Assembly (NCBI GenBank): GCA_020344415.1
Contig: CP070825.1
Span: forward strand, 2,161,781 to 2,225,780
Origin: Candidatus Aminicenantota bacterium
Lineage (GTDB): Bacteria; Acidobacteriota; Aminicenantia; Aminicenantales; Aminicenantaceae
Reading direction: 5' to 3'
DNA: 64,000 nucleotides
Below are positions 45,231 through 54,772 of the stretch, one piece after another; within the stretch, counting starts at the first letter, position 1, and every line of letters begins with the position of its first letter. The notes under the pieces are model-generated. The model worked only from the letters and a program-made list of their open reading frames with translations. It was not told the origin of the DNA and searched no databases. The translations under genes were made by a program, and so were the position numbers.

Positions 45231-46210
45231 AAATCATCGTGGCTGGAGGTGCGGGGTATATCGGTTCACACACTGTTAAAGCTCTCATCCGAGAGGGATT
45301 CGAAGTCATAATCTTCGATAACTTTTCCAGCGGTAAAAAAGAGCTAGTAATAGGCGGCGAAGTAGTTGTGGGTGATTTAATGGATAAAGAGTCCATCCGG
45401 AAAGCCTTCGGGTTAAAAGATATTGGCGCTGTCCTTCATTTTGCCTCCCTCATCCAGGTTGGAGAATCCTATGTTAATCCTCAAAAATATTACACACAGA
45501 ATCTAATTAGCGGGCTCAACCTCCTGGAGGTCATGCTTGAAACGGGAATTAAAAATTTCATTTTCTCCTCAAGCGCCGCAGTATATGGCGTTCCTCAACA
45601 ACTTCCTATCCCTGAATCACACCCTTTAAACCCTGTTAACCCCTATGGCCAAACCAAGTTCTTTTTCGAGAAAATCCTAGAGGATTATGAAAGAGCTTAT
45701 GGCTTAAAATTCATCTCTCTTCGCTACTTCAATGCAGCAGGAGCCGACCCAGAAGGACAGTTGGGAGAGCTGCACGAGCCTGAAACACATCTCATTCCTA
45801 ACATACTCCTGTTTCTTCTGGGGGAAAAGGAAGGCTTTAATCTATTTGGAATGGATTTTCCCACTGAAGACGGAACCGCTGTCAGAGATTACATTCATGT
45901 TACTGACCTTGCAAATGCTCACATCCGTGCCCTAAAAAAGATACTGGCCTCTCCCCGAAGCGAGTTTATCAACCTTGGTACAAACAAAAGTTATTCGGTT
46001 TTAGAAATCATAAAGAAAGCCGAGGAAATAACCGGTCAAAAGGTCAACTACACAAAGAAGCCAAAGCGGAAGGGAGATGTTCCTGTGCTTTTGGCTTCCA
46101 AGCAAAAAGCAGAGCAATTGCTTGAATGGAAGCTGAAGTATTCAAATATTGAAACCATTGTTGAGACAGCCTGGAACTGGCACAAAAAAAATGCGGGGGC
46201 GTCCCCTTAA
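45227..46210 (+). CDS. galE: UDP-glucose 4-epimerase
   Basis: 327 residues. The NAD motif GGAGYIGSHTVKALI, SSAAVYG, the catalytic Y-x3-K (YGQTKFFFEKIL) and RYFNAAGADP, RDYIHVTDLANAH identify GalE. It interconverts UDP-glucose and UDP-galactose for surface glycans. ATG overlaps the previous stop (ATGA). Confidence 0.95.
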   Translation: MKIIVAGGAGYIGSHTVKALIREGFEVIIFDNFSSGKKELVIGGEVVVGDLMDKESIRKAFGLKDIGAVLHFASLIQVGESYVNPQKYYTQNLISGLNLLEVMLETGIKNFIFSSSAAVYGVPQQLPIPESHPLNPVNPYGQTKFFFEKILEDYERAYGLKFISLRYFNAAGADPEGQLGELHEPETHLIPNILLFLLGEKEGFNLFGMDFPTEDGTAVRDYIHVTDLANAHIRALKKILASPRSEFINLGTNKSYSVLEIIKKAEEITGQKVNYTKKPKRKGDVPVLLASKQKAEQLLEWKLKYSNIETIVETAWNWHKKNAGASP

Positions 46211-46257
46211 CTCCGTCCCCTTGACTCTCTCCCCCTAGAATGCTATAAATTAACCTT

Positions 46258-48051
46258 TTGTATAAATTGAGATACTTCAAACATTTTTTCACCATCCTAT
46301 TAGCTACAACTCTTATTGTCTCTTCATGGAACTGCTCTCACCAAAGAGAGCTCCAGGAAACCCAGACGAGTCCTCAGCCTTCTGCTCCTGAAACTCAGGT
46401 TGTTAAAGAAGTCAAACCTGAAGAAAAAGAATCCACCGTAGATGAAACTAAAACTCCTGAAACAAAAAAAGTTCCATCCAAAGAAGAACTTCCCATCGTC
46501 AAGAAAGTAGATCCATCTGAATTACTCGATGAGGCCCTTTATGAATATCAAGATGCACAGCTTTCCTGGGAAATGGGAGATTTCGATGCTGCCCTGGAAG
46601 CGTTAGATGAGGCTTATAGTCTGATACTCAAACTTAACCTTCCTCCAGACTCCCCCCTCATCCAGGATAAAAACAACCTCAGGCTCTTGATCGCCCAGAG
46701 AATCCAGGAAATCTACGCCTCTCGCTTCATCGTAGTAGGTGACAACAATAAAACTATTCCTCTAGTTGAAAATAAAGATGTTAAACAAGAGATTGAAAGT
46801 TTCCAGACTAAAGAGCGAAAATTGTTCGAAGAAGCCTACAGACGCTCAGGCTACTACCGAGAGATGATCTTGGAAGAACTGAGAGCAGAAGGCCTTCCTG
46901 AACAGCTATCCTGGGTTCCCATGATCGAAAGCTGGTTTAAAGTCAAAGCTTTCTCCCGTGCCGCAGCTCTTGGGCTCTGGCAGTTCATCTCTTCTACAGG
47001 AACACGTTTTGGACTGAAGAGAGACAGATATGTCGATGAAAGAATGGATCCCCAGAAATCCACCAGAGCAGCCATTAAGTATTTAAACGAACTGCATTCT
47101 CTTTTCGGGGACTGGACTACTGCCTTAGCTGCGTATAACTGCGGAGAATTTCGAGTTCAAAAAGTCATTCGCTATCAACGCGTAAAATACCTTGACAATT
47201 TCTGGGACCTCTATAGAATGCTGCCACCCGAGACGCGCCGCTTTGTTCCCCGCTTTATAGCGACACTTCTTATCATCAATGATCCTGAAAAATATGGTTT
47301 CAACCTCCCTGAGTCGGCCTCTCCTTTAAGATACGAGACCATTTTTATTAACAAGCCTGTGATGCTTTCCAGCCTTTCAAAAGAATTAGGACTAAAAACA
47401 GAAGAACTGTCTGCGTTAAACCCAGAACTTCGCCATGATGCAACCCCAGAAAACGAATATCTTCTAAAAGTTCCGCAGGGCTATGGCGAAGAGGCTATGA
47501 CTGCTTTGAATTCTCTTCAACGCTATATTCCTCCAGAAGCAACTTTTTTTATTCATTATGTCCGAAGAGGCCAAACTCTTTCTGGAATAGCTGACCGCTA
47601 CAGAACATCTGTCAGCTCCATTGCACGATTGAACAGGCTGCGCAGGGTAAATCTTATCCGGCCAGGACAAAGGCTTAAAATCCCAGGCAGGGGAAGATAT
47701 TATGCTTCAAAACCGCCGCCCAAACTCACTGTCGAAGGCGATAAACTTGTATACACTGTAAAAAGGGGAGATTCTCTTTACCTGATCGCCAATGCGTTTA
47801 AAACGACTGTCCCCAAACTCAAGCGGGATAATAACCTCAGAAGCACTGTGCTCCGTATAGGCCAGAAACTTGTCATACAAACGGGGAAGCCAGAAGGGGT
47901 TATTACCTACACGGTTATCGCTGGTGATACACCTTATCTCATCGCTAAAAAATATGGAATGAACCTTGCCTATTTGCTCCAGATAAACGGCCTCACCACA
48001 AGATCAAAGATCTATCCCGGTCAGGAACTCTGGGTAACCCCCAAGAAATAG
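46258..48051 (+). CDS. MltD-like lytic transglycosylase with three LysM domains
   Basis: 597 residues from TTG 46258, with no good ribosome binding site. A signal peptide (about 8-26) ends near SSWNC, a poor lipobox. An acidic linker (EKESTVDETKTPETKK) and a helical region follow. The SLT core has LSWVPMIESWFKVKAFSRA with the catalytic Glu, ALGLWQFISSTGTRFGL and ALAAYNCGEFRV. Three LysM repeats (about 425-597) bind peptidoglycan: YVRRGQTLSGIADRY, YTVKRGDSLYLIANAF and YTVIAGDTPYLIAKKY. It cleaves or remodels the cell wall. Confidence 0.93.
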   Translation: MYKLRYFKHFFTILLATTLIVSSWNCSHQRELQETQTSPQPSAPETQVVKEVKPEEKESTVDETKTPETKKVPSKEELPIVKKVDPSELLDEALYEYQDAQLSWEMGDFDAALEALDEAYSLILKLNLPPDSPLIQDKNNLRLLIAQRIQEIYASRFIVVGDNNKTIPLVENKDVKQEIESFQTKERKLFEEAYRRSGYYREMILEELRAEGLPEQLSWVPMIESWFKVKAFSRAAALGLWQFISSTGTRFGLKRDRYVDERMDPQKSTRAAIKYLNELHSLFGDWTTALAAYNCGEFRVQKVIRYQRVKYLDNFWDLYRMLPPETRRFVPRFIATLLIINDPEKYGFNLPESASPLRYETIFINKPVMLSSLSKELGLKTEELSALNPELRHDATPENEYLLKVPQGYGEEAMTALNSLQRYIPPEATFFIHYVRRGQTLSGIADRYRTSVSSIARLNRLRRVNLIRPGQRLKIPGRGRYYASKPPPKLTVEGDKLVYTVKRGDSLYLIANAFKTTVPKLKRDNNLRSTVLRIGQKLVIQTGKPEGVITYTVIAGDTPYLIAKKYGMNLAYLLQINGLTTRSKIYPGQELWVTPKK

Positions 48052-48074
48052 AAAGACACAAAAAGGGACTGAAT

Positions 48075-48482
48075 CTACTTTTTTGCTTTTTCCTTTCCCT
48101 TCTTTTTCTTTTCTTTCTTTTTAAACTCCGAGCCCACAAGCTCAAGGATAGCCATCTCAGCTCCATCTCCAGCTCGCTGCCCTATCTTTACGATTCTCGT
48201 ATACCCGCCAGGTCTTTCGCTAAAACGAGGGCCGATTTCATCGAAAAGCCTTTTTACTACCGGTCTTTTATATATGAATCTTAAGGCTAAACGCCTTGCA
48301 TGAAGCGTATCCTTTTTTGCTAAGGTAATCATTTTCTCAGCAAGAGGTCTTGCTGCTCTAGCCTTTGCCAAGGTCGTTCTCATCCGTTCCTTTTCCAGGA
48401 ATGACGTTACAAGATTACGCAATAAAGCACGTCTTTGAGCCGTGTTTCGGCGGAGCTTCTTTCCTCTGACAAGATGCCTCAT
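48075..48482 (-). CDS. rplQ: Ribosomal protein L17
   Basis: 135 residues. MRHLVRGKKLRRNTAQRRALLRNL and HARRLALRFIYKRPVVKRLF are L17 motifs, and RPGGYTRIVKIGQRAGDGA follows. The C-terminus carries an extra Lys-rich tail (KKEKKKKGKEKAKK). Last gene of the cluster; its first base follows the rpoA stop with 1-base overlap. Confidence 0.97.
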   Translation of the reverse strand: MRHLVRGKKLRRNTAQRRALLRNLVTSFLEKERMRTTLAKARAARPLAEKMITLAKKDTLHARRLALRFIYKRPVVKRLFDEIGPRFSERPGGYTRIVKIGQRAGDGAEMAILELVGSEFKKKEKKKKGKEKAKK

Positions 48483-49507
48483 TAGGCGAACTCCTCTTCT
48501 TTTTCTTCCTTCTTCTCTCCTTCAACTTTCTCTAGTAATTTGGGATGGAGGTCCAAATTCAGGCCTAAACCCAATCCCTGGAGAGTCTCCTTAATCTCTG
48601 TCAATGATTTACGGCCAAAATTCTTGGTCTTTAACAAATCTTCTTCTGTTTTTTGAACTAGCTCATAGATTTTTTCAATACCAGCTGACCTGAGACAATT
48701 ATTCGACCTTACCGAAAGCTCTAAATGATCTATGGATTTAGCCAAAATATCCAGCTGTGAGAAATAAGGAATCTCTTTCTTAGCAGCTACCTTTTCTTTC
48801 TCCAAGGGCTCATCAACGATCTTGAGAAAAATCACCATATGGTCTCGCAAAATTTTAGCGGCCTGACTTAAAGCCTCAGTGGGAGTTACTGCACCTGTAG
48901 TCCATATTTCCATGGTTAAGTTTTCATAATCGATTCTTTTGCCTACTCTTGCCGGTTCGACCCTGTAGTTCACCCTCTTAACCGGAGAATGAGAAGAGTC
49001 AAGAGGAATATAGTCTACACTCAGTTTTTCATCGAAATTTTGATCGGCAGGAATATAGCCTCTATTATTCATAACAATCATCTCTATATCCAGCTTGCCA
49101 TCTTTATCGAGGGAGGCGACATGAATATCTTTGTTAAGAATTTCGATTTCAGAATCATGAACAATATCAGATGCTTTAGCTTCTGCAGGTCCCTCTACTT
49201 TCAAAGTCATGGTTTTCGGTTCTTCCCCCTCAAACTTCAATGGGATGCTTTTCAAGTTCAATAAAACATCTGTTACATCTTCCACTACACCAGGAATGCT
49301 TGAAAATTCGTGCAGAACACCCTGAATTCGAACAGCAACCATAGCAGCCCCTTTTATGGAAGAGAGAAGAATTCTTCGCAGAGCATTTCCCACGGTTATG
49401 CCATATCCTCTTTCAAAAGGCTGGGCAGAGAAAATCCCATATTTTTCTGTTAAAGTTTCATAATCACATTCAAGATACTTCGGTCTCTGGAAACCTGTTT
49501 CTATCAT
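48482..49507 (-). CDS. rpoA: RNA polymerase alpha subunit
   Basis: 341 residues from ATG 49507, preceded by AAAGGAGGA; a second ATG at 49510 is adjacent and the frame is open upstream. FSAQPFERGYGITVGNALRRILLSS is the alpha N-terminal domain; SIDHLELSVRSNNCLRSAGIEKI and LLKTKNFGRKSLTEIKETLQGLGL the C-terminal HhH domain that binds UP elements and regulators. The tail is acidic (EGEKKEEKEEEFA). Confidence 0.97.
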   Translation of the reverse strand: MIETGFQRPKYLECDYETLTEKYGIFSAQPFERGYGITVGNALRRILLSSIKGAAMVAVRIQGVLHEFSSIPGVVEDVTDVLLNLKSIPLKFEGEEPKTMTLKVEGPAEAKASDIVHDSEIEILNKDIHVASLDKDGKLDIEMIVMNNRGYIPADQNFDEKLSVDYIPLDSSHSPVKRVNYRVEPARVGKRIDYENLTMEIWTTGAVTPTEALSQAAKILRDHMVIFLKIVDEPLEKEKVAAKKEIPYFSQLDILAKSIDHLELSVRSNNCLRSAGIEKIYELVQKTEEDLLKTKNFGRKSLTEIKETLQGLGLGLNLDLHPKLLEKVEGEKKEEKEEEFA

Positions 49508-49549
49508 CATTCCTCCTTTTATGAATTCATTCTCAACTATATTCACCCT

Positions 49550-49698
49550 GTATCAAGCTGAATGTTCTAGAAAACCGTTTGAAGGCTAAGCGGGCACGGT
49601 TCCTCTCCGACAAGGAGAGGAGAACGAAGCCTGAAACCGAGCACCCTTTTCCTCGCTGGGGAAAAGGGTGCGTGTTTTCGAAACATTCAGCTTGATAC
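49550..49698 (-). repeat. Family C structured element inside the rpsD-rpoA gap
   Basis: A 17-bp perfect outer stem (GTATCAAGCTGAATGTT at 49550-49566 with its complement at 49682-49698) encloses, on the minus strand, the hairpin GCACCCTTTTCC-CCAGCGA-GGAAAAGGGTGC, then TGCTCGGTTTCAGGC, a second hairpin (CCTCTCC/GGAGAGG, 49602-49620) and GCCTTCAAACGG. It matches 34264-34405 in loops and linkers. It lies between the rpsD stop and the rpoA start and would be transcribed with the operon. Confidence 0.8.
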
Positions 49699-49704
49699 AT
49701 ACTA

Positions 49705-50331
49705 TTATTTCGAGTAAAGCTCAACGACTAAATGCTCTTCCACAGGAAGAGTAATATCTTCACGCGTCGGGAAAGAAAGAACCTTCGCTTCCATTTTTTC
49801 AGCATCAACCTCTATCCATGCTGGGATAGTCTTATTCTTATTAGATTCGACAAGGGCCTTCAGTTCCTCATTCTGTGTCGATTTCTCTCTGAATGAGATA
49901 ATATCACCCTTGTTCACCAGAAAAGATGGGATGTTGACTTTCCGATCATTAACCTGATAATGGCCATGAGTAATGAGTTGTCGTGCATGGGTTCTTGAAT
50001 GGGAGAACCCGATTAAAGAAATAACATTGTCCAGCCTTCTCTCCAGCATTGTCAGGAGATTTTCCCCAGTGATTCCTCTTTTTCTTTCCGCTCTCTGAAA
50101 GAATATTCGGAATTGCCTCTCAGACATCCCATAATATCTTTTTAGCCTCTGTTTCTCCCTAAGCTGAATACCATATCCTAAGATCCTTCTCCTTGCTCTT
50201 CCATGTTCTCCGGGAGGGTATGGCCTCCGTTCTACCGGGCATTTTTCATTCAAACACTTACTACCTTTTAGAAACAGCTTCACTTTTTCTACGCGACAAA
50301 GCCGACAATCTGCGCCTCTATATCTTGACAT
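49705..50331 (-). CDS. rpsD: Ribosomal protein S4, zinc-binding (C+) form
   Basis: 208 residues. MSRYRGADCRLCRVEKVKLF with four Cys at residues 9, 12, 26 and 31 forms a zinc site. KQRLKRYYGMSERQFRIFF and the S4 RNA-binding domain (MLERRLDNVISLIGFS, ARQLITHGHYQVN) are intact. S4 binds 16S rRNA and can repress its operon in some bacteria. Confidence 0.97.
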   Translation of the reverse strand: MSRYRGADCRLCRVEKVKLFLKGSKCLNEKCPVERRPYPPGEHGRARRRILGYGIQLREKQRLKRYYGMSERQFRIFFQRAERKRGITGENLLTMLERRLDNVISLIGFSHSRTHARQLITHGHYQVNDRKVNIPSFLVNKGDIISFREKSTQNEELKALVESNKNKTIPAWIEVDAEKMEAKVLSFPTREDITLPVEEHLVVELYSK

Positions 50332-50358
50332 CTTTCTTTCTCCTTTATATCTCCTTTC

Positions 50359-50751
50359 CTAAACTCTCCTTCTCTTCCTGACTCGACAGCCGTTATGGGG
50401 AATGGGCGTAATATCCTTGATAGATTTTATTTCCAAACCTTCTGCTTGGAGAGCTCGAATAGAAGATTCTCTTCCTGCGCCTGGCCCCTTAATCCTCACA
50501 TCAACATACCTTACTCCAGATTCTTTCGCCTTGATTGAAACTTCTCTGGCTGCTAACTGGGCTGCAAAAGGAGTGCCTTTTCGTGCTCCTTTAAAACCAG
50601 AGGTTCCGGAGCTGGCCCAGCAAATTGTATTCCCCGGCTGGTCGGTAATGGTTATGATTGTATTATTAAAAGTTGATTGGATATAGGCCACGGCGAATCC
50701 TATTTCCTTCTTTATCTTCTTTTTCTTAGTTTTTCTTTTGGCTCTTGGCAT
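50359..50751 (-). CDS. rpsK: Ribosomal protein S11
   Basis: 130 residues. [41 protein letters not shown] and [18 protein letters not shown], ending in [13 protein letters not shown], are the S11 signatures. Basic N-terminus [14 protein letters not shown]. Confidence 0.97.
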   Translation of the reverse strand: MPRAKRKTKKKKIKKEIGFAVAYIQSTFNNTIITITDQPGNTICWASSGTSGFKGARKGTPFAAQLAAREVSIKAKESGVRYVDVRIKGPGAGRESSIRALQAEGLEIKSIKDITPIPHNGCRVRKRRRV

Positions 50752-50761
50752 CTAAGACTCC

Positions 50762-51136
50762 CTATTTAGCTTTGAGTTTCTTGATGGAATGACCTCTCGG
50801 ACCTTTTCTTGTCCGTGCATTCGTTTTAGTTCTCTGGCCTCTCACAGGCAGTTTTCTCCGGTGCCGAAATCCTCGATAACTGCTTATATCGACAAGCCTC
50901 TTTATATTCAAGCTTATTTCTTTCCTCAGATCTCCTTCTATCTTCTCCTTCTTCTCAATGACCTGGCGTATTTTATTGATTTCATCCTCAGTCAAAGCTT
51001 TAACTTTTTTATCCTTATCGATCTTTGCTTCCTGGAGAATCACAGTCGCTTTAGAACGACCGATGCCAAAAATATAAGTTAAACCAACCTCTATCCTCTT
51101 TTCTGGAGGAAGTGTAATTCCTGCTATCCTTGCCAT
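50762..51136 (-). CDS. rpsM: Ribosomal protein S13
   Basis: 124 residues. [22 protein letters not shown] and GIGRSKA, then [25 protein letters not shown] with the RNA-binding tail, are S13 motifs. Preceded by the rpmJ gene. Confidence 0.97.
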   Translation of the reverse strand: MARIAGITLPPEKRIEVGLTYIFGIGRSKATVILQEAKIDKDKKVKALTEDEINKIRQVIEKKEKIEGDLRKEISLNIKRLVDISSYRGFRHRRKLPVRGQRTKTNARTRKGPRGHSIKKLKAK

Positions 51137-51147
51137 CTTAACCTCAT

Positions 51148-51261
51148 TTAGCCTTGTTTCTGTTTATGCCTTGGGTTAGAGCAAATGACTCTAAGGCTAC
51201 CTTTTCTTTTAATTATCCGACAATTCCTGCAAATTCTTTTTATGGATGCTCTAACTTTCAT
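51148..51261 (-). CDS. rpmJ: Ribosomal protein L36 (C+ form)
   Basis: 37 residues. [31 protein letters not shown]: three Cys (11, 14, 27) and His 32 form the zinc site. It is too short for most gene finders but sits in its usual place between infA and rpsM. Confidence 0.96.
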   Translation of the reverse strand: MKVRASIKRICRNCRIIKRKGSLRVICSNPRHKQKQG

Positions 51262-51273
51262 TTTTTCAACCCT

Positions 51274-51492
51274 TTACTTATATCGATAAGTAATTCTCCC
51301 TTTGGTTAAATCATAAGGAGAAATCTCTACCAAAACTTTATCACCCGGCAGAATCCGGATAAAATGCTTTCGCATTTTGCCTGATATATGAGCAAGAATG
51401 ATGTGCTTATTGGCCAATTCCACACGAAACATCGCATTGGGCAGCGTTTCAACAACAGTGCCTTCTGTTTCAATGATATCCTGTTTAGGCAT
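51274..51492 (-). CDS. infA: Translation initiation factor IF-1
   Basis: 72 residues. [52 protein letters not shown] is the S1/OB-fold of IF-1. The start overlaps the map stop by 8 bases. It sits in the usual spc-alpha junction position. Confidence 0.97.
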   Translation of the reverse strand: MPKQDIIETEGTVVETLPNAMFRVELANKHIILAHISGKMRKHFIRILPGDKVLVEISPYDLTKGRITYRYK

Positions 51493-52279
51493 ACGTATTC
51501 TCCTTTAAATAAGAAAGGCTCTCCTTTTCCTCATTGAGCAAACTTAAAATTTTTGTTCCGTTTTGAGTGACCGCCACTGTATGTTCATAATGTGCAGAAA
51601 GGCTTCTGTCCTGAGTTACGGCAGTCCAGTTATCTGTCAAAATCTCTACCTTCCAATCTCCCATGGCAATCATTGGCTCCATAGCCAAAACAAGGCCCTT
51701 TTTGATTTTTGGCCCGCGGCCTGGCAAGCCAAAATTGGGCAGCTGAGGCTCTTCGTGGAGGGAAAGTCCAATGCCATGACCCACAAAAGAGCGAATGACC
51801 GAAAAACCTCTGGATTCAACATAACCTTGAATGGCATGGGAAATATCAGATAACCTTTTCCCTTCCTCTATCTGTTTCAAACCCTTATAAAAAGCTCCCT
51901 CTACTGTATCAATAAGATCTTGAGCTTTAGGGGAGATGGCTCCTACAGGGTAAGTAACAGCAGCATCACCGTAAAAGCCCTCAAAAATAGCTCCAAAATC
52001 GAGGCTGAGGATATCTCCTTCTTTTAAACGCCGAGAAGAGGGAATACCGTGGACAATCTCCTCATTGATGGATGTGCAAAGAGATGAGGGATACCCTCTG
52101 TATCCCTTAAAAGCCGGGATAGCATCCATCTCCTTTGCTCTGGTCTCTGCATACTCATCAAGCTCTCTAGTCTTGACTCCAGCTTTTATCATCGGTTTTA
52201 ACTCACTTAAAATTGTAGCAACAATCTGGTTGCTCCTCTTTATTCCTTGGATTTCTTCTTCGCTCTTGTAAATAATCAT
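51485..52279 (-). CDS. map: Methionine aminopeptidase type I
   Basis: 264 residues. [58 protein letters not shown] and GLVLAMEPM carry the metal ligands D, D, H, E and E. Removes the N-terminal Met from new proteins. Overlaps adk by 4 bases and infA by 8. Confidence 0.97.
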   Translation of the reverse strand: MIIYKSEEEIQGIKRSNQIVATILSELKPMIKAGVKTRELDEYAETRAKEMDAIPAFKGYRGYPSSLCTSINEEIVHGIPSSRRLKEGDILSLDFGAIFEGFYGDAAVTYPVGAISPKAQDLIDTVEGAFYKGLKQIEEGKRLSDISHAIQGYVESRGFSVIRSFVGHGIGLSLHEEPQLPNFGLPGRGPKIKKGLVLAMEPMIAMGDWKVEILTDNWTAVTQDRSLSAHYEHTVAVTQNGTKILSLLNEEKESLSYLKENTYA

Positions 52280-52947
52280 CTCCGGACTTCTGTCTCTCTG
52301 AATTTTCCGATTTCTTTATCTAAGATAGACTGAATACCTCTAAAGACAGCCTCTATCTCCCTTGCTCCATCTATCTCGTGAAATACCTCTTTCTTCTGAT
52401 AATAGTCAACCAGAGGTTCTGTTTGTTCATTGTAAACTCTCAAGCGTTCCCGGATAACCTCAAGCGTATCGTCCTTCCTTCTAATAAGCTCTCCTCCACA
52501 AACATCACATATTCCTTCTTTCTTCGGGCTGTGAATCGCAAGGTTATAGATCGCTTCGCAGCGAGGACAAATTCTTCGGGCTGAGAGCCGCTCGATCAGA
52601 GACTGAGTCTTCAATTGGATGTCGAAGACCATTTCTTGGCATTTCCCTTCAATGTCCTCCAGTTTCTGAGCCTGGGTAATGTTTCGTGGGAAGCCATCCA
52701 AAACATAACCACTCTGACAATCAGCCTTAGAGATCCTTTCCTTGATCATCTCAATCACAATATCATCGCTTACCAATTCTCCTCGATTCATCATGGCTTC
52801 CGCCTTTTTTCCTAGTGGAGTCCCCTTTTGCACTGCTGCTCGAAGAAGGTCTCCACTCGAAATTTTTGGAAAACCATATTTTTTCTCTATTAGATCTCCC
52901 TGAGTACCTTTCCCACAGCCAGGAGGGCCGAGTAAAATAATTCTCAT
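52276..52947 (-). CDS. adk: Adenylate kinase with zinc-binding LID
   Basis: 223 residues. Walker A GPPGCGKGTQ, YGFPKISSGDLLRAAVQKGTP, GYVLDGFPRNITQAQKL and the LID with CPRC ... CDVC zinc knuckle (ICPRCEAIYN, GICDVCGGEL). Interconverts ATP, ADP and AMP. Overlaps both neighbours by 4 bases. Confidence 0.97.
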   Translation of the reverse strand: MRIILLGPPGCGKGTQGDLIEKKYGFPKISSGDLLRAAVQKGTPLGKKAEAMMNRGELVSDDIVIEMIKERISKADCQSGYVLDGFPRNITQAQKLEDIEGKCQEMVFDIQLKTQSLIERLSARRICPRCEAIYNLAIHSPKKEGICDVCGGELIRRKDDTLEVIRERLRVYNEQTEPLVDYYQKKEVFHEIDGAREIEAVFRGIQSILDKEIGKFRETEVRR

Positions 52948-54326
52948 CCTCTTCTTCCTTTTATGCGACTTCGGCGCATAAATCCATCATAGTGACGCAT
53001 AACCAGTTGAGCTTCAATCTGCTGCAAAGTATCCATGGCCACTCCAACGACAATAAGAATCGATGTCCCACCAAAATAAAAATTTATGTTCATTCCCTGA
53101 GTAAACCAGGTAGGAAGGTTGGCCTCTAGGAAATTCCCGATGAAAGGAAGGGTGTGGGCTTTAAATCCAGTGATCATAAACTCCGGCATAATGGCAATAG
53201 CGGCTAAATAAACCGCACCTACCAGAGTAATCCGAGAGAGTACACCATCTATAAAATCAGAAGTATTTTTTCCCGGTCTTATACCAGGGATAAAACCTCC
53301 ATATTTCCTTAGGTTGTCTGCAACATCGGAAGGATTGAAAATAATTGATACATAGAAAAAAGTGAAGAAGATGATAGCAGCCACATAAAGAAGAGTATAC
53401 AGTGGCATTCCTAGGCCAAACTGCTGGGCAATCTGCCGGAAAAAATCGTGCTTTACTAGCTGAGCTAAGGTTGAGGGAATGGTTATCACAGAGGCTGCGA
53501 AAATAATGGGAATAACACCGCCAGTATTCACTCTCAGCGGAAGATGAGTACTCTGACCCCCATAGATCTTTCTCCCAACAACCCTTTTAGCATAAGATAC
53601 CGGAATGCGTCTCTGCCCTCTCTCAACAAAAACAATAACAGCCACCACTGCTACCATCAACGTCACAAGAAAAATGAGCCTCAATGGGTCCATATCTCCT
53701 GTTCTCACACTTGTTAAAAGGCTTTGAATTCCTGATGGCAAACTAACTACAATTCCGGCAAAGATAATTAGAGAGATACCGTTTCCTATTCCACGTTCTG
53801 AGATCTGCTCTCCTAACCACATAACAAAGACTGTTCCGGTTGTTAGGGTGAGGACTGTCATTAAAATAAAACCCAAACCTGGATTGGGAACAATAGGTAA
53901 TCCACCGGGAGCTGTTTGGGCTTGCAGCCACAAACCAATACCAGAAGATTGGATAGCACAAATGATAATGGTCCCATAACGTGTATATTGAGTGATTTTC
54001 TTTCTGCCGAGTTCTCCCTCCTTGGACAGCCTCTCAAGATAAGGCCAGACTACTTGGAGCAACTGGAGGATGATGGAAGCACTGATATATGGCATGATGC
54101 CCAGAGCGAAAATCGTCATCTTGGACATATTCCTGCCTGAGAAAAGATCGACAAAGCCTAAAATCGTTCCCCTCTGAGCTTCCCAGAACGCCTCTAAAGC
54201 AGGCCCGCTGATTCCTGGGTTGGGAATCTGCCAGCCGATTCGATAAATGGCTAAAAGAACTAAAGTAAATATCACTCGCCTTCTGAGGTCGGGGATACTG
54301 AAAATGTTTCTGATGCTATCTAACAT
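52944..54326 (-). CDS. secY: Protein translocase subunit SecY
   Basis: 460 residues with about ten membrane helices. LALYRIGWQIPNPGI-like RIGWQIPNPGI, FALGIMPYISASIILQLL, RGIGNGISLIIFAGIV, THLPLRVNTGGVIPIIFA and VVGVAMDTLQQIEAQLV-type motifs are SecY hallmarks. The channel of the Sec system. The start overlaps the rplO stop by 1 base. Confidence 0.97.
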   Translation of the reverse strand: MLDSIRNIFSIPDLRRRVIFTLVLLAIYRIGWQIPNPGISGPALEAFWEAQRGTILGFVDLFSGRNMSKMTIFALGIMPYISASIILQLLQVVWPYLERLSKEGELGRKKITQYTRYGTIIICAIQSSGIGLWLQAQTAPGGLPIVPNPGLGFILMTVLTLTTGTVFVMWLGEQISERGIGNGISLIIFAGIVVSLPSGIQSLLTSVRTGDMDPLRLIFLVTLMVAVVAVIVFVERGQRRIPVSYAKRVVGRKIYGGQSTHLPLRVNTGGVIPIIFAASVITIPSTLAQLVKHDFFRQIAQQFGLGMPLYTLLYVAAIIFFTFFYVSIIFNPSDVADNLRKYGGFIPGIRPGKNTSDFIDGVLSRITLVGAVYLAAIAIMPEFMITGFKAHTLPFIGNFLEANLPTWFTQGMNINFYFGGTSILIVVGVAMDTLQQIEAQLVMRHYDGFMRRSRIKGRRG

Positions 54327-54772
54327 TACTTGCTTCCTATAAGAACAGCTTTGCCTCCAGCCTTCTCAATCTTTTTCATAGCGGATTGAGAAAACTTATG
54401 GGCATGTATTGTCTTGGAGGAGGAAATATTTCCTCGTCCCAGAATCTTAACCGACTCTGATTCCTTTTTAATAATTCCCGCCTTCACTAGATCTTTGGGT
54501 TTAACTTCCTTTTTTGTAATCTTCTCCAGCCTATCGAGGTTGACTTCACTGAATTCCTCTCTAAAGATATTGGTAAAGCCTCGCTTTGGAAGCCGGCGAT
54601 GAAGGGGCATCTGCCCGCCTTCAAACCCCCTTTTCCTAGAATATCCGGAAATGGACTTTTGACCTTTTGAACCCCGGCCTGCTGTTTTTCCGCGTCCAGA
54701 ACCAGGACCTCTTCCTACCCTTCTTCTATTCTTCTGGGAGTTGCTAGCTGGATGAAGATTGCTCAGATTCAT
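54326..54772 (-). CDS. rplO: Ribosomal protein L15
   Basis: 148 residues from ATG 54772, with GGAG just upstream; the open frame extends to 54829 but would overlap rpmD. MNLSNLHPASNSQKNRRRVG, GRGPGSGRGKTAGRGSKGQ and GFEGGQMPLHRRLPKRGF are L15 motifs. Confidence 0.96.
   Translation of the reverse strand: MNLSNLHPASNSQKNRRRVGRGPGSGRGKTAGRGSKGQKSISGYSRKRGFEGGQMPLHRRLPKRGFTNIFREEFSEVNLDRLEKITKKEVKPKDLVKAGIIKKESESVKILGRGNISSSKTIHAHKFSQSAMKKIEKAGGKAVLIGSK

Noticed and set aside
49507..49546. Upstream start of rpoA
   Set aside because: AAAGGAGGA immediately before 49510/49507 and the usual start MIETGFQ-type N-terminus favour 49507.
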